Positions 5,490-5,848 of a DNA stretch of 5,848 bases are shown here, piece by piece. Where the stretch lies: positions 937 through 6,784 of the forward strand of contig JACIXO010000069.1 of NCBI GenBank assembly GCA_014360385.1. Reading direction: 5' to 3'. The translations under genes were made by a program, and so were the position numbers. Every line of letters begins with the position of its first letter. Position 1 is the stretch's first letter. This DNA comes from Actinomycetota bacterium (lineage in GTDB: Bacteria; Actinomycetota; Humimicrobiia; Humimicrobiales; Humimicrobiaceae). The notes under the pieces were generated by a model. The model was not told the origin of the DNA. It saw only the letters and a list, made by a program, of their open reading frames with translations, and searched no databases.

Positions 5490-5848
5490 TCACTCTTCTA
5501 ATAAGTTTAAGTTGTCGGCATTTTCTAACTTTACGTCAAATGCTTTAGGACTTTTGGTGACAGGAAGGACAAGGTACCTCTCTATAATTGAACTATATTT
5601 ATCTATGAACTTTGCTATGGTCTTTCTTAATTCTTCCATATTCCTATCTACTATTCTTAATAGTATGTCATATTCACTACTTAGATAGAAAGCGATTTCG
5701 AAAATATTATAAGAATCCATAGCTTCTTTAAAAAGCTCATTCTTTTTAGTTGATATTTGTGAAGATTTAAACTTTATTAAAACATCGCTATAGGCTAAGT
5801 TGCTTTTTTGATAAATTAAAAGGCCTATTACCTTCAGGATCCCCTTTT
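5490..5848 (-). CDS. Lrp/AsnC-type regulator, C-terminal RAM domain (5' end cut by window edge)
   Basis: The minus-strand frame is open from the right edge to a TGA at 5492-5490, giving 118 residues. A methionine at 5720-5718 lies inside it, but the frame continues upstream with fitting sequence (LKVIGLLIYQKS, then LAYSDVLIKFKSS), so that ATG is internal and the start lies beyond 5848. The order of elements fits the RAM ligand-binding domain of Lrp/AsnC proteins: strand DVLIKF, helix KKNELFKEAMDSYN, strand pair FEIAFYLSSEYDILLRIV, helix MEELRKTIAKFIDKYS and a final strand ERYLVLPV, followed by a short acidic tail ending LENADNLNLLEE. The expected DNA-binding helix-turn-helix would be outside the window. 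Base composition is strikingly AT-rich (about 25% G+C over 5581-5820, my hand count), well below its neighbours. It is convergent with the metabolic operon; whether it controls it is unknown. A stand-alone RAM protein is the alternative. Confidence 0.7.
   Translation of the reverse strand, partial: KGILKVIGLLIYQKSNLAYSDVLIKFKSSQISTKKNELFKEAMDSYNIFEIAFYLSSEYDILLRIVDRNMEELRKTIAKFIDKYSSIIERYLVLPVTKSPKAFDVKLENADNLNLLEE

Noticed and set aside
5718..5720. ATG at 5720-5718 as the start of a 76-residue leftward protein
   Set aside because: The same frame is open upstream to the window edge and encodes residues that fit the first strand and helix of the RAM domain, so the ATG is internal.
1..5848. 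CRISPR array, tRNA/rRNA gene, insertion sequence or attachment site
   Set aside because: No regularly spaced repeats, no cloverleaf or rRNA-like stretch, no transposase or terminal repeats were seen on either strand.

Overview
The window reads as one catabolic or uptake locus from a hyperthermophilic euryarchaeon, most likely a member of the Thermococcales (Pyrococcus/Thermococcus/Palaeococcus group). The reasons are the archaeal BRE/TATA promoter pair (A-rich element followed by GTTTATA), strong Shine-Dalgarno sites (GGAGGTG, GGAGGTGAT), oligo-T terminators, lysine/glutamate-rich soluble proteins and tightly packed co-directional genes. The genus is an inference; no rRNA or housekeeping gene is present to fix it.

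Layout. At the left edge, on the minus strand, is the first 32 codons of a DUF917 / S-methyl-thiohydantoin-desulfurase-like gene. A 149-bp divergent intergenic region (98-246) carries back-to-back BRE/TATA promoters embedded in an inverted repeat. On the plus strand there follow a second full-length DUF917 gene (247-1368), an 88-bp spacer with an oligo-T stretch, a TATA-like box and a strong palindrome, an NCS1/CodB-type permease (1457-2860), a four-helix small membrane protein coupled to it by an ATGA overlap (2857-3264), a third DUF917 gene (3301-4404), and a metalloenzyme of the M29 aminopeptidase/NicX-like fold (4463-5422). A convergent, markedly AT-rich gene (5490 to the right edge, minus strand) encodes the C-terminal ligand-binding (RAM) domain of an Lrp/AsnC-type regulator.

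Working model (inference): the permease, perhaps with its small membrane partner, imports a nucleobase-, hydantoin- or thiohydantoin-like heterocycle. The DUF917 paralogues, possibly as a hetero-oligomer, and the M29-like metalloenzyme process it in the cytoplasm. Characterised members of the DUF917 family are S-methyl thiohydantoin desulfurases, and NCS1 permeases carry cytosine, uracil, allantoin or hydantoins, so the theme of small cyclic ureides is coherent, but the substrate cannot be read from the sequence. No hydantoinase, amidohydrolase or deaminase gene is visible inside the window. The locus is therefore the main candidate for an undescribed system here: three DUF917 paralogues around one transporter, one tiny membrane protein and one atypical M29-like enzyme.
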